DNA from: a virus | Direction: 5' to 3' (one strand) | Virus record (IMG/VR): IMGVR_UViG_3300009159_000415 | Span: 1 to 20,471 of that record | Length of the DNA: 20,471 nt | Part shown: positions 1 through 6,703 of the stretch, piece by piece | How the letters are laid out: each line of letters begins with the position of its first letter | Position numbering within the stretch: the first letter of the stretch is position 1 | The notes under the pieces: model-generated | Seen by the model: only the letters and a program-made list of their open reading frames with translations | Database searches by the model: none | Told to the model about the DNA's origin: nothing | Program-made: the position numbers and the translations under genes

Positions 1-48
1 ATGAATAAGATGAAAAATCTTATTGGATATAACAGAAAAACACAATAA
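1..48 (+). CDS. C-terminal end of an upstream gene (partial, uncertain)
   Basis: Frame 1 is open from the first base to a TAA at 46-48; the other two forward frames hit stops within the first few codons. The 15 residues are basic (MNKMKNLIGYNRKTQ) and would be the tail of a gene that begins before the window. A terminator hairpin 28 bp downstream supports a transcript ending here. It could equally be chance reading of intergenic DNA. Confidence 0.3.
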   Translation: MNKMKNLIGYNRKTQ

Positions 49-76
49 AAATTCACATTTACTAAAAGTATATTAT

Positions 77-113
77 ATTCTCCATAGATTAATCTTCTAT
101 GGAGAATTTTTTT
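77..113 (+). terminator. Rho-independent terminator hairpin
   Basis: Perfect 12-bp stem: 77-88 (ATTCTCCATAGA) pairs with 96-107 (TCTATGGAGAAT) around a 7-base loop, followed by a T-run at 107-113. It would end the transcript of the gene finishing at 48. The right arm contains the ATG at 99, which argues against that ATG being the true start of the next gene. Confidence 0.8.
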
Positions 114-119
114 GATTGG

Positions 120-557
120 ATGGCAAAGCCGATACCTAAAGATGAAGTGATAATATGGTTCAATGTTCATAATATGATTTATGAAAAAATTGAATTGTAT
201 GGAGACATTTTCAAATCACTTAATGCAATAATTGTTGACACCTATCTTGGTAATAGTAATTCTGAGACTAAGATTAACTTATCAGATGACGATAAAATAT
301 CTCACTTTGATTGGTGCTGGAAAAAAATGGTAAAAGACTTTGAAAAGGAAAATGTGAATATCAAATTCAAAGGAGACCATAAAGAGTATTTTCAGTCTTT
401 TTTTATGGATAGTTTTTACAATCAACGAGAAAATAAAATCAAAGAATCAATATCAAGATTTTTAAATGAAATATTTGATACTAACATGGTATATTCCAGA
501 CCTGACTTAGATTTGCTTACAGAATTATATAAGTTAATGGAAAAAAATATGGAATAA
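120..557 (+). CDS. Conserved phage-type hypothetical protein
   Basis: An open frame runs from ATG 99 to a stop at 557. ATG 99 sits inside the 3' arm of a terminator hairpin, so the in-frame ATG at 120 (MAKPIPKDE) is the preferred start, giving 145 residues. The protein is soluble, with no signal peptide or membrane segment, rich in aromatic and charged residues, and carries blocks such as WFNVHNMIYEKIELYGD and HFDWCWKKM. These look like a small conserved protein family seen in large tailed phages, but I cannot name a function. No Shine-Dalgarno sequence precedes either start. The next gene begins 79 bp downstream on the same strand, across an AT-rich gap with no clear signal. Confidence 0.75.
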   Translation: MAKPIPKDEVIIWFNVHNMIYEKIELYGDIFKSLNAIIVDTYLGNSNSETKINLSDDDKISHFDWCWKKMVKDFEKENVNIKFKGDHKEYFQSFFMDSFYNQRENKIKESISRFLNEIFDTNMVYSRPDLDLLTELYKLMEKNME

Positions 558-636
558 AACCTTGATTCTATTTACACCAGCAAGGAAAAACTTAACTTTT
601 TAATATTAAAATAAACAACTATAATTAATTATTCAA

Positions 637-819
637 ATGGAAACTTTAGAAAAAATTAAAGAATGGACTGAGTTACTTTCAGTTGATACTACAAAATTCT
701 ATAAAGGAAACAAAAGTGCTGGAATTAGAGCTAGAAAAACATGTCAAGATTTAAAGGCTTTACTACAAAACTTAAGAGGAGAAATCCTTGAACACAAAAA
801 GACAGAAGAGAATGCATAA
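637..819 (+). CDS. Histone H1-like (Hc1-type) DNA-binding protein
   Basis: A 60-residue lysine-rich protein. Residues 20-58 follow the pattern of the Hc1/H1-like small histones common in Bacteroidota: a KFYKGNKSAGIRARK block followed by QDLKALLQNLRGEILEHKK, an amphipathic basic helix. The family binds and compacts DNA without sequence specificity; a phage copy could act on phage or host chromosome structure, which is inference. The length matches the short bacterial members. The 3' end overlaps the next gene by 8 bp (ATG at 812 inside the last codons), so the two are probably co-translated. Recognition is from memory of the family pattern; a Pfam Hc1 (PF07432) search would settle it. Confidence 0.72.
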   Translation: METLEKIKEWTELLSVDTTKFYKGNKSAGIRARKTCQDLKALLQNLRGEILEHKKTEENA

Positions 820-1000
820 TATTGACACAATATACCTTTTTATATTTATATTTTCAATATTGGTGTCATTGAAAAATGTCACAAAATTTATAAGTGCTCT
901 GTTACAAAAAGAACCAAAACCTTTGTTTTACAGTAACAGAGAACTTATATTTTTAGGAATATCAATTAGTTATATTATAACCTATCTATTACAAAAATGA
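812..1000 (+). CDS. Small two-helix membrane protein
   Basis: The frame is open from ATG 788, but the ATG at 812 gives a compact 8-bp overlap with the preceding gene (ATGCATAA) and removes a basic N-terminal extension, so 812 is preferred (62 residues). Two hydrophobic stretches, roughly residues 6-20 (IYLFIFIFSILVSL) and 46-60 (LIFLGISISYIITYL), predict two inner-membrane helices joined by a lysine-containing loop. Small phage membrane proteins of this kind can be involved in lysis, superinfection exclusion or host takeover, but nothing here identifies one. The stop codon overlaps the start of the next gene in an ATGA arrangement, which indicates a translationally coupled operon. Confidence 0.65.
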   Translation: MHNIDTIYLFIFIFSILVSLKNVTKFISALLQKEPKPLFYSNRELIFLGISISYIITYLLQK

Positions 1001-1467
1001 GTTTTTATAAAGAATTAGTGCCATTTATTGATTATATCCATTCAATTAGAAGATTGGAGACATATTTAAGTTTTGATATGAAATTCCCAACAAAATGGTC
1101 TTTACCAAAAAGTATTGTTGAGGAAGGACAAGTCGTTGGATTTGAAACAGACAATCAAAATTTAAAAGGTATTTCATTTGTTTCGCAGATAAATGAAAAA
1201 GAAATTTCAACAATCTTGGTTAAGATTGGTAAAATTATTAAATTGAATAAAGAAAAAGAGTTAAAGGAAAGATTGTTTAAACAAACTGTTGAACAACTTA
1301 AACAGACTTTTGAAAAAACAGATTTAGATAAACTACAAAGTTTATACTTTGATTTTGAAAGTGCGGAGATTAGTCCTGAATTGGATATAAACGAAGATTT
1401 AATTGATGACGAAATAGAAGATGAGCAAGACGGACAGGGGCCAACAACTACTGAATTGGTTCAATAG
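997..1467 (+). CDS. Hypothetical protein with acidic C-terminus
   Basis: A 156-residue soluble protein starting at the ATG of an ATGA overlap with the gene before. The N-terminal half is mixed alpha/beta (it begins MSFYKELVPFIDYIHSIRRLETYLSF). Residues about 75-118 are lysine/glutamate-rich and likely helical. The final 35 residues are strongly acidic (EDLIDDEIEDEQDG). The family is not recognised. It lies in a run of small overlapping genes, and its last 47 bp are also read in another frame by the gene starting at 1421. Confidence 0.72.
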   Translation: MSFYKELVPFIDYIHSIRRLETYLSFDMKFPTKWSLPKSIVEEGQVVGFETDNQNLKGISFVSQINEKEISTILVKIGKIIKLNKEKELKERLFKQTVEQLKQTFEKTDLDKLQSLYFDFESAEISPELDINEDLIDDEIEDEQDGQGPTTTELVQ

Positions 1468-1615
1468 CGAAAAGTTGAAAGACCAACGGGAATTGGACAG
1501 AAACAAAGAAAAAATTGTTAACGAAATAAAAAAAATAACTAAAGAGGACTTATTTCCCAAACCTAAAAAACTAACAATATGGCAGAAAATAAAAGTGATA
1601 CTTTTGGGGAAATAG
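1421..1615 (+). CDS. Small basic hypothetical protein
   Basis: A 64-residue open frame overlapping its upstream neighbour by 47 bp and its downstream neighbour by 37 bp. The protein is highly charged and likely helical up to residue 45 (EKLKDQRELDRNKEKIVNEI), followed by a short hydrophobic, basic end (IWQKIKVILLGK) that could touch the membrane. Both overlaps are longer than usual, so the true start may be later, although no other ATG is available in frame. Coding is supported mainly by its place in a collinear gene chain and by protein-like composition. No function is recognised. Confidence 0.55.
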   Translation: MSKTDRGQQLLNWFNSEKLKDQRELDRNKEKIVNEIKKITKEDLFPKPKKLTIWQKIKVILLGK

Positions 1616-1815
1616 AAAAATTGGCATTAATTGCAGAATCAGTTCAAACTATGTTTAGTGGTAAGGGAACAATTATTTTTGAATTACCTAAAGGTGAATA
1701 TAATAGTGTCCTTAATCATTTCAGAGAAATTGATAGACACCACAAACAATTTTCAATTGATATATCAGGAACCGAGTTTCATTTTATTTTGAATGACCTT
1801 GAGGATATGTCGTAA
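1579..1815 (+). CDS. Small hypothetical protein
   Basis: A 78-residue soluble protein (it begins MAENKSDTFGEIEKLAL), predicted to be a helix followed by beta strands (GTIIFELPKGEYNSVLNHF, then FSIDISGTEFHFILND). It is the last gene of the overlapping forward chain that starts at 637. Its final 32 bp overlap the end of the convergent gene 1784-2434, with no terminator hairpin visible between the two. No family is recognised. Confidence 0.65.
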   Translation: MAENKSDTFGEIEKLALIAESVQTMFSGKGTIIFELPKGEYNSVLNHFREIDRHHKQFSIDISGTEFHFILNDLEDMS

Positions 1816-2434
1816 ATTTTCTATACAATATTTTCTTATCAACACCGTTAGATTCTAACAAAGTGTATAAGTATTTTCTTTGGGCTGAGGAGTAGTCTTT
1901 GATAAAAAGACAATCTCCTCTTTTTATTTTAAAGAAGTATGAGGATATTGAATCTATAAAACGAGCACATTCAATTTCATTTTTTAAAGAAAATAATTTA
2001 AATGATTCATCTTCTTGCAAAATAACTTTATTATTTAATACTGACATCATTTTCAATCCATCACCTTTTAAATAATTTTTAATTAATTCTTGGCTAGTAA
2101 TCTTTTTATTTTTCTGTAGGTCATAAATTGTTTCTTCTTTTTTGTATGGAGATATTTCAAATAAAGTCATTCCTTCGTCCTCTAGTTTAACCCTGACACT
2201 TCTACCAATGTCATCTGTCATATAGATAGGTATTAGTTGATTAGAACTCAATTCTACTATACCCAGCTCAAGCGTACATTTTTTGCCACTCTCAACAAGA
2301 ACGTTAAAAATAACTTCACTGGATTCTTTAAGTTTCTTATTGTAAAAAGATTTCGCTTTAGATAAAGTTACAAATTTCTTTATAATTCTTTTTCTTTTTT
2401 TATTCTTAAACAATACTACCAAGTAGTTTTCCAT
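1784..2434 (-). CDS. Hypothetical protein, divergent from DnaJ
   Basis: A 216-residue protein with a basic N-terminus (FKNKKRKRIIKKF, residues 9-21), followed by alternating beta-strand-like and charged segments. No signal peptide, membrane helix or catalytic motif is visible. It is the only reverse-strand gene in the first 3.3 kb. Its ATG (2432-2434) lies two bases from the ATG of the forward DnaJ gene (2437), so each gene's promoter must lie inside the other's coding region unless one start is misplaced. The 3' end overlaps the gene 1579-1815 by 32 bp. It resembles proteins of unknown function from other large phages, but I cannot assign a role. Confidence 0.75.
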   Translation of the reverse strand: MENYLVVLFKNKKRKRIIKKFVTLSKAKSFYNKKLKESSEVIFNVLVESGKKCTLELGIVELSSNQLIPIYMTDDIGRSVRVKLEDEGMTLFEISPYKKEETIYDLQKNKKITSQELIKNYLKGDGLKMMSVLNNKVILQEDESFKLFSLKNEIECARFIDSISSYFFKIKRGDCLFIKDYSSAQRKYLYTLLESNGVDKKILYRKFTTYPQGHSK

Positions 2435-2436
2435 AT

Positions 2437-3354
2437 ATGAAAGATTATCACAAAATTTTAGAAATTGAAGAGAATGCGACTGATGACCAAATAAAAAAAA
2501 GTTATCGTGCCTTATCTAAGAAATATCATCCCGATGTAAATCCTGAAGGCACTGAGAAATTTAAGGAAATTGCAGAGGCGTATGACGTATTGAGTAATAA
2601 GGAAAAAAAAGAAAAGTATCTTAATTCAAAGAACAATCCATTTGCAGATTCTCCATTTGCGGATATGTTCAGCCAAATGTTCAACAATCAACAAAGACAA
2701 CAACCAAAAAGAAAATCGGCACCAGATAAAATTATCAAAGTTCAGGTCTCCCCTTTTGAATCTTATATAGGTGTTGAAAAAAAAATTCAATATCTAAAAG
2801 ATAATCATTGTGATACTTGTGCTGGCAAAGGTGGTGAACAACAAAGTTGTAATACTTGTAATGGTGTTGGATTCCAAATCAAATCGTTTGGTACTGGATT
2901 TATGGTTCAACAAATGAGAGTTGCTTGCCCCTCATGTGGTGGTAGGGGTTATACATTAGTTCATAGATGTTTCAAGTGTGATGGTAGAGGAGTTAAACCT
3001 GTAACTCATGAAGTTAAGGTTAAACTTCCAGTTGCTGTTGACAACGGACAATTCTTGAAACTGGAAAACTTAGGTGATTTTAGAAATGGTGAATATGGAG
3101 ATTTAGTAGTTCAAATTGAATTGGTAAACAAAGACGGATTTGAAAAAATGAACGATGACTTAATCTATAATTTATATTTGGATTTGGAGCAACTCAAACA
3201 AGAAAAATATGTAATACCTCACCCTAATGGAGAATTAAGTATTAATGCACCAAAAATATTTGATACCTCAAGACCTTTGAGATTAAAAAACAAAGGTTAT
3301 AACAATGGGGATATGTATGTGAAGTTAAACGTTAAGTTTGAAAGGCTTAGTTAA
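2437..3354 (+). CDS. dnaJ: DnaJ-like co-chaperone (class A) with zinc finger
   Basis: A 305-residue J-domain protein. The J domain covers residues 1-65 with the HPD motif at 31-33, which stimulates Hsp70 ATPase. A short linker rich in F, N and Q (about 66-95) replaces the Gly/Phe region. The cysteine-rich zinc domain is complete: four CxxCxGxG repeats begin at C125, C138, C164 and C178. The C-terminal substrate domain ends with RLKNKGY...GDMYVKLNVKF, like DnaJ domain II. Compared with bacterial DnaJ (about 375 residues) it lacks roughly the last 70, the dimerisation end. No DnaK or GrpE gene is in the window, so it presumably works with host DnaK, perhaps in replication-complex disassembly or virion protein folding (inference). 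The last 8 bp overlap the small reverse gene 3347-3493. Confidence 0.93.
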   Translation: MKDYHKILEIEENATDDQIKKSYRALSKKYHPDVNPEGTEKFKEIAEAYDVLSNKEKKEKYLNSKNNPFADSPFADMFSQMFNNQQRQQPKRKSAPDKIIKVQVSPFESYIGVEKKIQYLKDNHCDTCAGKGGEQQSCNTCNGVGFQIKSFGTGFMVQQMRVACPSCGGRGYTLVHRCFKCDGRGVKPVTHEVKVKLPVAVDNGQFLKLENLGDFRNGEYGDLVVQIELVNKDGFEKMNDDLIYNLYLDLEQLKQEKYVIPHPNGELSINAPKIFDTSRPLRLKNKGYNNGDMYVKLNVKFERLS

Positions 3355-3493
3355 TCAAACTAATAATTAATTGAAACAATTTAACTGAACCATAGATAGA
3401 TGTTGATAGGACATAAAACCCTAATGCTATAGACCCAATTTGAATTGGACCTGGTCCTTTTTGTTTACACGATTTACAAGTAGATTCTGCCAT
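3347..3493 (-). CDS. Small CxxC plus membrane-helix protein
   Basis: A 48-residue frame on the reverse strand, ATG at 3491-3493, stop TAA at 3347-3349, overlapping the DnaJ end by 8 bp. The N-terminus holds a C6-x-x-C9 pair (TCKSCKQKG), then a Gly/Pro turn, then a hydrophobic stretch from about residue 18 to 46 with few charges (IGSIALGFYVLSTSIYGS, then LFQLIISLI), likely one or two membrane helices. The cysteine pair could bind a metal or be redox active. It fills a gap otherwise without a gene and has a clean start next to a divergent small gene, which supports it as real. Function unknown. Confidence 0.6.
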   Translation of the reverse strand: MAESTCKSCKQKGPGPIQIGSIALGFYVLSTSIYGSVKLFQLIISLIN

Positions 3494-3506
3494 ATTTATA
3501 AGTATG
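3492..3506 (+). promoter_or_regulatory. ATATTTAT element abutting a start codon
   Basis: ATATTTATAAGTATG contains the RTATTTAT core found before other genes in this window and runs straight into the ATG at 3504. The same 15 bases, apart from one, occur at 19769-19783 before the LAGLIDADG gene. The element sits in the 10-bp space between two divergent starts (3493 - and 3504 +). Promoter function is inferred. Confidence 0.4.
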
Positions 3507-3680
3507 TTATTAGAACAAATTATTAAGAGAGTTCTTTATCAATATCTTGATGAGAAAGAACAAGGAAAATATAAGAAACCTCGCAAGTATAGTAAATCAT
3601 ATTGCAAATCAACTTCATGCAAAGATATGGGGTTCACACAGAAAGCTTCGTGTAGACCTTATAAAAATTGTTATAAGTAA
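3504..3680 (+). CDS. Small cysteine-rich basic protein
   Basis: A 58-residue frame from ATG 3504 to TAA 3678-3680. It begins with a helical stretch (MLLEQIIKRVLYQYLDEKEQ) followed by a basic region and four cysteines at 34, 39, 50 and 56 within SYCKSTSCKDMGFTQKASC and RPYKNCYK. The pattern C-x4-C-x10-C-x5-C suggests a small zinc- or disulfide-stabilised fold. I recall similar KMGFTQKASC-type short proteins in T4-like phages, with no known function. A longer overlapping frame from 3547 lacks such features and is rejected. Only 10 bp separate its start from the divergent gene ending at 3493. Confidence 0.72.
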   Translation: MLLEQIIKRVLYQYLDEKEQGKYKKPRKYSKSYCKSTSCKDMGFTQKASCRPYKNCYK

Positions 3681-3711
3681 TTTGCCTTTTGGTTTTTTTT
3701 TACTATATTTG
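3681..3711 (+). promoter_or_regulatory. Bacteroidota-type sigma promoter of the methylase gene
   Basis: TTTG at 3681-3684, a 19-bp spacer, then TATATTTG at 3704-3711: an exact match to the Bacteroidota housekeeping consensus TTTG-N19-21-TAnnTTTG. Transcription would begin a few bases after 3711, that is at or just before the methylase ATG at 3716, so the mRNA would be leaderless or nearly so. The upstream box begins immediately after the stop codon of the preceding small gene. Confidence 0.78.
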
Positions 3712-3715
3712 AACT

Positions 3716-4555
3716 ATGCTAAGTTATATAGGGGGTAAATCAAAAATCGGTAAGTGGATAGTTCCATATTACCCGAACAACATGGAAACATATGTGGAAA
3801 CATTCGGTGGAATGTTTTGGTGTTTCTTTAACATGAATTTGGGTCAATACTCAAATCTTAAGAAAGTTGTATACAACGACTTTAATTCATTAAACTATAA
3901 TCTATTTCAATGTGCTCAGAATCCAAGTGAGTTACAACGAGTTATGGACGAGATTCCTGTTCAACAATTAGGGGTAAGTAATACACCTGATGAATTTCGT
4001 GAAAAATTCAAACAATATCAAGCTGAGGTATTCTCAGAGAATGTAATTGTTCAACCATTCAATTATGAGATGGCAGCAAAATACGCTTATGTTTTAACTC
4101 AAGTTTTTAGTGGTAGTAAACCTGAGACATCTAACTTCATTGATTTAAAGGGTAAGTACAGATGTAAGTATCTTTCATTCAGAGACAAGTTGAGTAAACC
4201 TGATTGGGTTGAACATTTTTTAAAGATTACTGATGTTGAAAATATGGATTTTCAAGAAGTAATTGAGAAGTATGATTCTCCATCTACTTACATTTATTTG
4301 GACCCACCCTATTGGAAGACTGAAAACTACTATAACAACCATGACTTTGATAGTAGTGACCATCAAAGATTGGCTGAAGTATTAAATAATGTTGAAGGTA
4401 AATTTAGTTTATCATATTATGATTTTGATTTATTACACGAATGGTTTCCAAAAAATAGATTTAGATGGGAGGAAAAAGAATTTGCTAAAGCTGCGGCAGC
4501 AAAAAAAGGTAAAAAACAAAATATGGGAAAAGAGCTGTTAATTCTAAATTATTAG
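3716..4555 (+). CDS. dam: D12-class DNA N6-adenine methyltransferase
   Basis: A 279-residue Dam/D12-family methylase. The SAM-binding motif is at the N-terminus: YIGGKSKIGKWI (residues 4-15) followed by YVETFGGMF. The catalytic motif IV DPPY is at residues 196-199 within YIYLDPPYWKTENYY. Length and motif order match the family (about 270-290 residues). It transfers a methyl group from SAM to adenine N6 in DNA; in phages this usually protects against host restriction or marks phage DNA. The recognition site cannot be read from sequence. The start is fixed by the motif that begins at residue 4. A consensus host-type promoter ends 4 bp before the ATG. The C-terminus is lysine-rich (KAAAAKKGKKQNMGK). 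Confidence 0.93.
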   Translation: MLSYIGGKSKIGKWIVPYYPNNMETYVETFGGMFWCFFNMNLGQYSNLKKVVYNDFNSLNYNLFQCAQNPSELQRVMDEIPVQQLGVSNTPDEFREKFKQYQAEVFSENVIVQPFNYEMAAKYAYVLTQVFSGSKPETSNFIDLKGKYRCKYLSFRDKLSKPDWVEHFLKITDVENMDFQEVIEKYDSPSTYIYLDPPYWKTENYYNNHDFDSSDHQRLAEVLNNVEGKFSLSYYDFDLLHEWFPKNRFRWEEKEFAKAAAAKKGKKQNMGKELLILNY

Positions 4556-4574
4556 TTATTTTTGTATCGGCATT

Positions 4575-4589
4575 ATATTTATTAAATAA
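4575..4589 (+). promoter_or_regulatory. RTATTTATNAAATAA element (candidate late promoter/operator)
   Basis: ATATTTATTAAATAA, 11 bp upstream of the ATG at 4601. The same 15-mer pattern occurs before the genes at 8080 and 15295. Here the dyad is nearly ideal (TATTTA-T-TAAATA). It could be a phage-specific promoter, an operator or a leader element. A TATTTTTG at 4557-4564 just upstream resembles a host -7 box but lacks a good upstream box. Confidence 0.55.
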
Positions 4590-4600
4590 AAAACACGGAA

Positions 4601-5923
4601 ATGAAATTTACGTCCTTATTAAAATCGGTTATCCTAGAACAGTCAAGATTTGAATTGTTATTTGACGCTTTAACAAAACCATCAGTTGACAAACAGGGTA
4701 ATAAGAGTAAGCCTAAAATGACAAAGAAAGAATTTATTGAATTGGTTAAGGCTGACCCTACAACAAGATTAAACAATATTGATATTGATACCGCAAATTC
4801 TAAAGAACTTGAAAAAGTTAAGGCTGGTAAATATGTTCAATGGTTAATCAAAAATTACTTAAGTCCTAAGACAGAAAGACAATTTGGTGACAATGGTTAC
4901 GAAAAAGAAGTTCAAGCTGTGAAAGAAACTTTCATGGAGGACTTATACAAAATAACTGATGACCTTAAGAAATTCGAAAGGTTCAAAGGAAGACTTCCTG
5001 AAAACCAAAGAGATATTAATAAAATAACTGCAGATGAATTATATAATGCAGTTAAAGACTTTGACTTAACACTAGCATCTACAACTAAGGCAGAAAGAAA
5101 AACTGCTGAGGTTTACCCTGGTTCTAAAATTGTTTATGATGGTAAGAATTTGAGAGTAATTGAAATTAGTGATAAAGGTCAAATTGGTAAAGAGGCGGCA
5201 TGTTTCTACGGTGGTCATAACCAAGAGACAAGATGGTGTACATCTGCACCTGGATTATCTTACTTTGAAAGATATATCAAGGACGGTCCTTTATATGTAA
5301 TCTTCAATCCGAATGATTCTAACATTGCGCCAAAAACGGGATTACCTATTAACAGATACCAATTTCACTTCCCATCCAACCAATTTATGGATAAGGATGA
5401 CCGTCAACAAGACTTGGTTGCTTTATTGAACGGGCCAATGAATGAATTGAAAGATTTCTTCAAACCTGAGTTTGCGAAAGGTTTAACAGTTGGTGGTGAG
5501 AAGTTAGTAATTGATAGTTTCTCTCACGGAGCGATTGGTAAGTTCATTGCGTTATATGGTTTAGATGATTTAATTGGAAACTTACCTGATACATTGAAGG
5601 AGTTCCAAATTCAAAACAGAGACCAAAAAGATTTAACTATTACTATCCCTGAAGAGATTGGTCGTTTCAAAGATTTGAACATGATTTTACTTGACAACTG
5701 TATTGAGAGTATTCCTGATTCAATTTGTACATTACCTAAGTTAAGATTCTTAGCGTTAATTAATAACCCTAAGTTGACTACAATCCCTGATTGTATTGCT
5801 GACTTACCAAACTTGTACTTCTTGAATTTAAAAGGAAGTCCAAATGTTGAAGTACCTCAGTCTATCAAAGACAAAGGAACTGACTTTGGTAACGGAATGT
5901 GGGATTTAGAAGGTGGTGAATAA
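4601..5923 (+). CDS. WCT-domain protein with C-terminal leucine-rich repeats
   Basis: A 440-residue protein with three parts. Residues 1-180 are lysine-rich and helical, beginning with MKFTSLLKSVILEQSRF. Residues about 183-275 form a domain shared with the gene at 15295: a VYDGKNLRVIE strand, an ACFYGG turn, the signature TRWCTSA (W212 C213 T214), then YFERYIKDGPLYVIF. Residues about 315-425 are leucine-rich repeats (LNMILLDNCIESIPDSI, LRFLALINNPKLTTIPDCI), a protein-binding scaffold. Function is unknown; the WCT domain resembles conserved unknowns in large phages. The shared upstream element and shared N-terminal ILxxSR motif suggest late expression and possibly packaging in the head (inference). 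A reverse-strand frame over its 5' end is a shadow. Confidence 0.85.
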   Translation: MKFTSLLKSVILEQSRFELLFDALTKPSVDKQGNKSKPKMTKKEFIELVKADPTTRLNNIDIDTANSKELEKVKAGKYVQWLIKNYLSPKTERQFGDNGYEKEVQAVKETFMEDLYKITDDLKKFERFKGRLPENQRDINKITADELYNAVKDFDLTLASTTKAERKTAEVYPGSKIVYDGKNLRVIEISDKGQIGKEAACFYGGHNQETRWCTSAPGLSYFERYIKDGPLYVIFNPNDSNIAPKTGLPINRYQFHFPSNQFMDKDDRQQDLVALLNGPMNELKDFFKPEFAKGLTVGGEKLVIDSFSHGAIGKFIALYGLDDLIGNLPDTLKEFQIQNRDQKDLTITIPEEIGRFKDLNMILLDNCIESIPDSICTLPKLRFLALINNPKLTTIPDCIADLPNLYFLNLKGSPNVEVPQSIKDKGTDFGNGMWDLEGGE

Positions 5924-5945
5924 TTAAACTTTAAACATTTATATT

Positions 5946-6275
5946 ATGAGTGTTGATGTTGAAATATACATGAATAATATAACTAAATTTTTTAGGGACA
6001 ATCCAAAAGACCTATTAAACTTAGTTCCCAAAGATAAAGAGAATGAGTTCTATCTGAAAATGAAAGAACAGGCTTTTGAGAATTATGAGAAAGGTGAAGA
6101 GATACCATTAACTCAAAAACAGATTATTTTAATTTGTGTTGAGTTAAATCAAACCCAACTTGAACCTCCAAAGATGACCATGAGTGATTTGTTGAATGAG
6201 AAATCAAAGATTTACGAAGCACAGATGAAGAACTCAATAGTGGACACCAAAGTTGGAAAAACATATTTAAACTAA
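5946..6275 (+). CDS. Hypothetical protein, second gene of WCT/LRR operon
   Basis: A 109-residue soluble, mainly helical protein. It has a recognisable block NNITKFFRDNPKDLLNLVPK (residues 10-29) and a LTQKQIILICVELNQ segment, which resemble a short conserved unknown family in T4-like phages; this is memory, not a search result. It starts 23 bp after the WCT/LRR gene, with ACATTTAT three bases before the ATG, and ends 3 bp before a strong terminator, so it is the last gene of that transcript. Confidence 0.75.
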   Translation: MSVDVEIYMNNITKFFRDNPKDLLNLVPKDKENEFYLKMKEQAFENYEKGEEIPLTQKQIILICVELNQTQLEPPKMTMSDLLNEKSKIYEAQMKNSIVDTKVGKTYLN

Positions 6276-6277
6276 TC

Positions 6278-6306
6278 ATGGAGGACATAGTCCTCCATTT
6301 TTTTTT
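6278..6306 (+). terminator. Strong Rho-independent terminator
   Basis: ATGGAGGAC (6278-6286) pairs perfectly with GTCCTCCAT (6290-6298) around a 3-base loop, followed by an unbroken run of T to 6306. It ends the transcript carrying 4601-6275. Confidence 0.9.
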
Positions 6307-6364
6307 ATATTCTATTTAAAATGGGTAAACAAATCTTATTATTTAGTACAGATAATAAATTAAA

Positions 6365-6703
6365 ATGAAAAAACCAAAGTGGCTCAAAGATATTGAAAAG
6401 AATGATAAAGTATTATCATTGTCAAAATTGTATAGTTTACCTAAAGAGTTTGATGACTTTATTAACAAAAAAGTTACCATACTTTATAGTAAATCGGACA
6501 TTGACACTGATAGTGGAAAATTTATTTTTAAAGAAAAACTTTATAAGACAATGCAAGGATTTTACTTATATTTATCATTTAGAGGGGACGAGATTGATGC
6601 TGACATTTATTACAAACAAGAACAACACAACGAACTTATTATCTTTATAACACAATTATTAAAACAATTCAAAAATGCAACAACTAACAGCAGAAGAAAT
6701 TAA
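6365..6703 (+). CDS. Hypothetical protein upstream of thioredoxin
   Basis: A 112-residue protein with a basic N-terminus (MKKPKWLKDIEKNDK) and a central beta-rich section (KVTILYSKSDIDTDSGKFIF, FYLYLSFRGDEIDADIYY). No recognised family, signal peptide or membrane helix. Its last 29 bp overlap the thioredoxin start, which implies co-translation. A competing frame at 6393-6650 lies entirely inside it and has no supporting context. The 58-bp gap after the upstream terminator must contain its promoter, but I see no consensus there. Confidence 0.7.
   Translation: MKKPKWLKDIEKNDKVLSLSKLYSLPKEFDDFINKKVTILYSKSDIDTDSGKFIFKEKLYKTMQGFYLYLSFRGDEIDADIYYKQEQHNELIIFITQLLKQFKNATTNSRRN

Noticed and set aside
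562-587. Possible terminator CCTTG...CAAGG after the 120-557 gene
   Set aside because: Only a 5-bp stem with a loop of about 16 bases and no T-run.
3547-3738. 63-residue open frame overlapping the cysteine-rich small gene and the methylase start
   Set aside because: It has no protein-like motif, crosses a consensus promoter, and competes with the 3504-3680 frame, which has a clean start and conserved-looking cysteine pattern.
4582-4776. Reverse-strand open frame over the start of the WCT/LRR gene
   Set aside because: Lies entirely over a well-supported coding region and its regulatory element; no start signal or context.
6319-6366. 15-codon frame starting MGKQILLF after the terminator
   Set aside because: Too short to support, overlaps the next gene's start, and has no motif.
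6393-6650. Alternative forward frame inside the 6365-6703 gene
   Set aside because: Nested, with no coupling to neighbours, while the 6365 frame overlaps thioredoxin in the usual operon manner.
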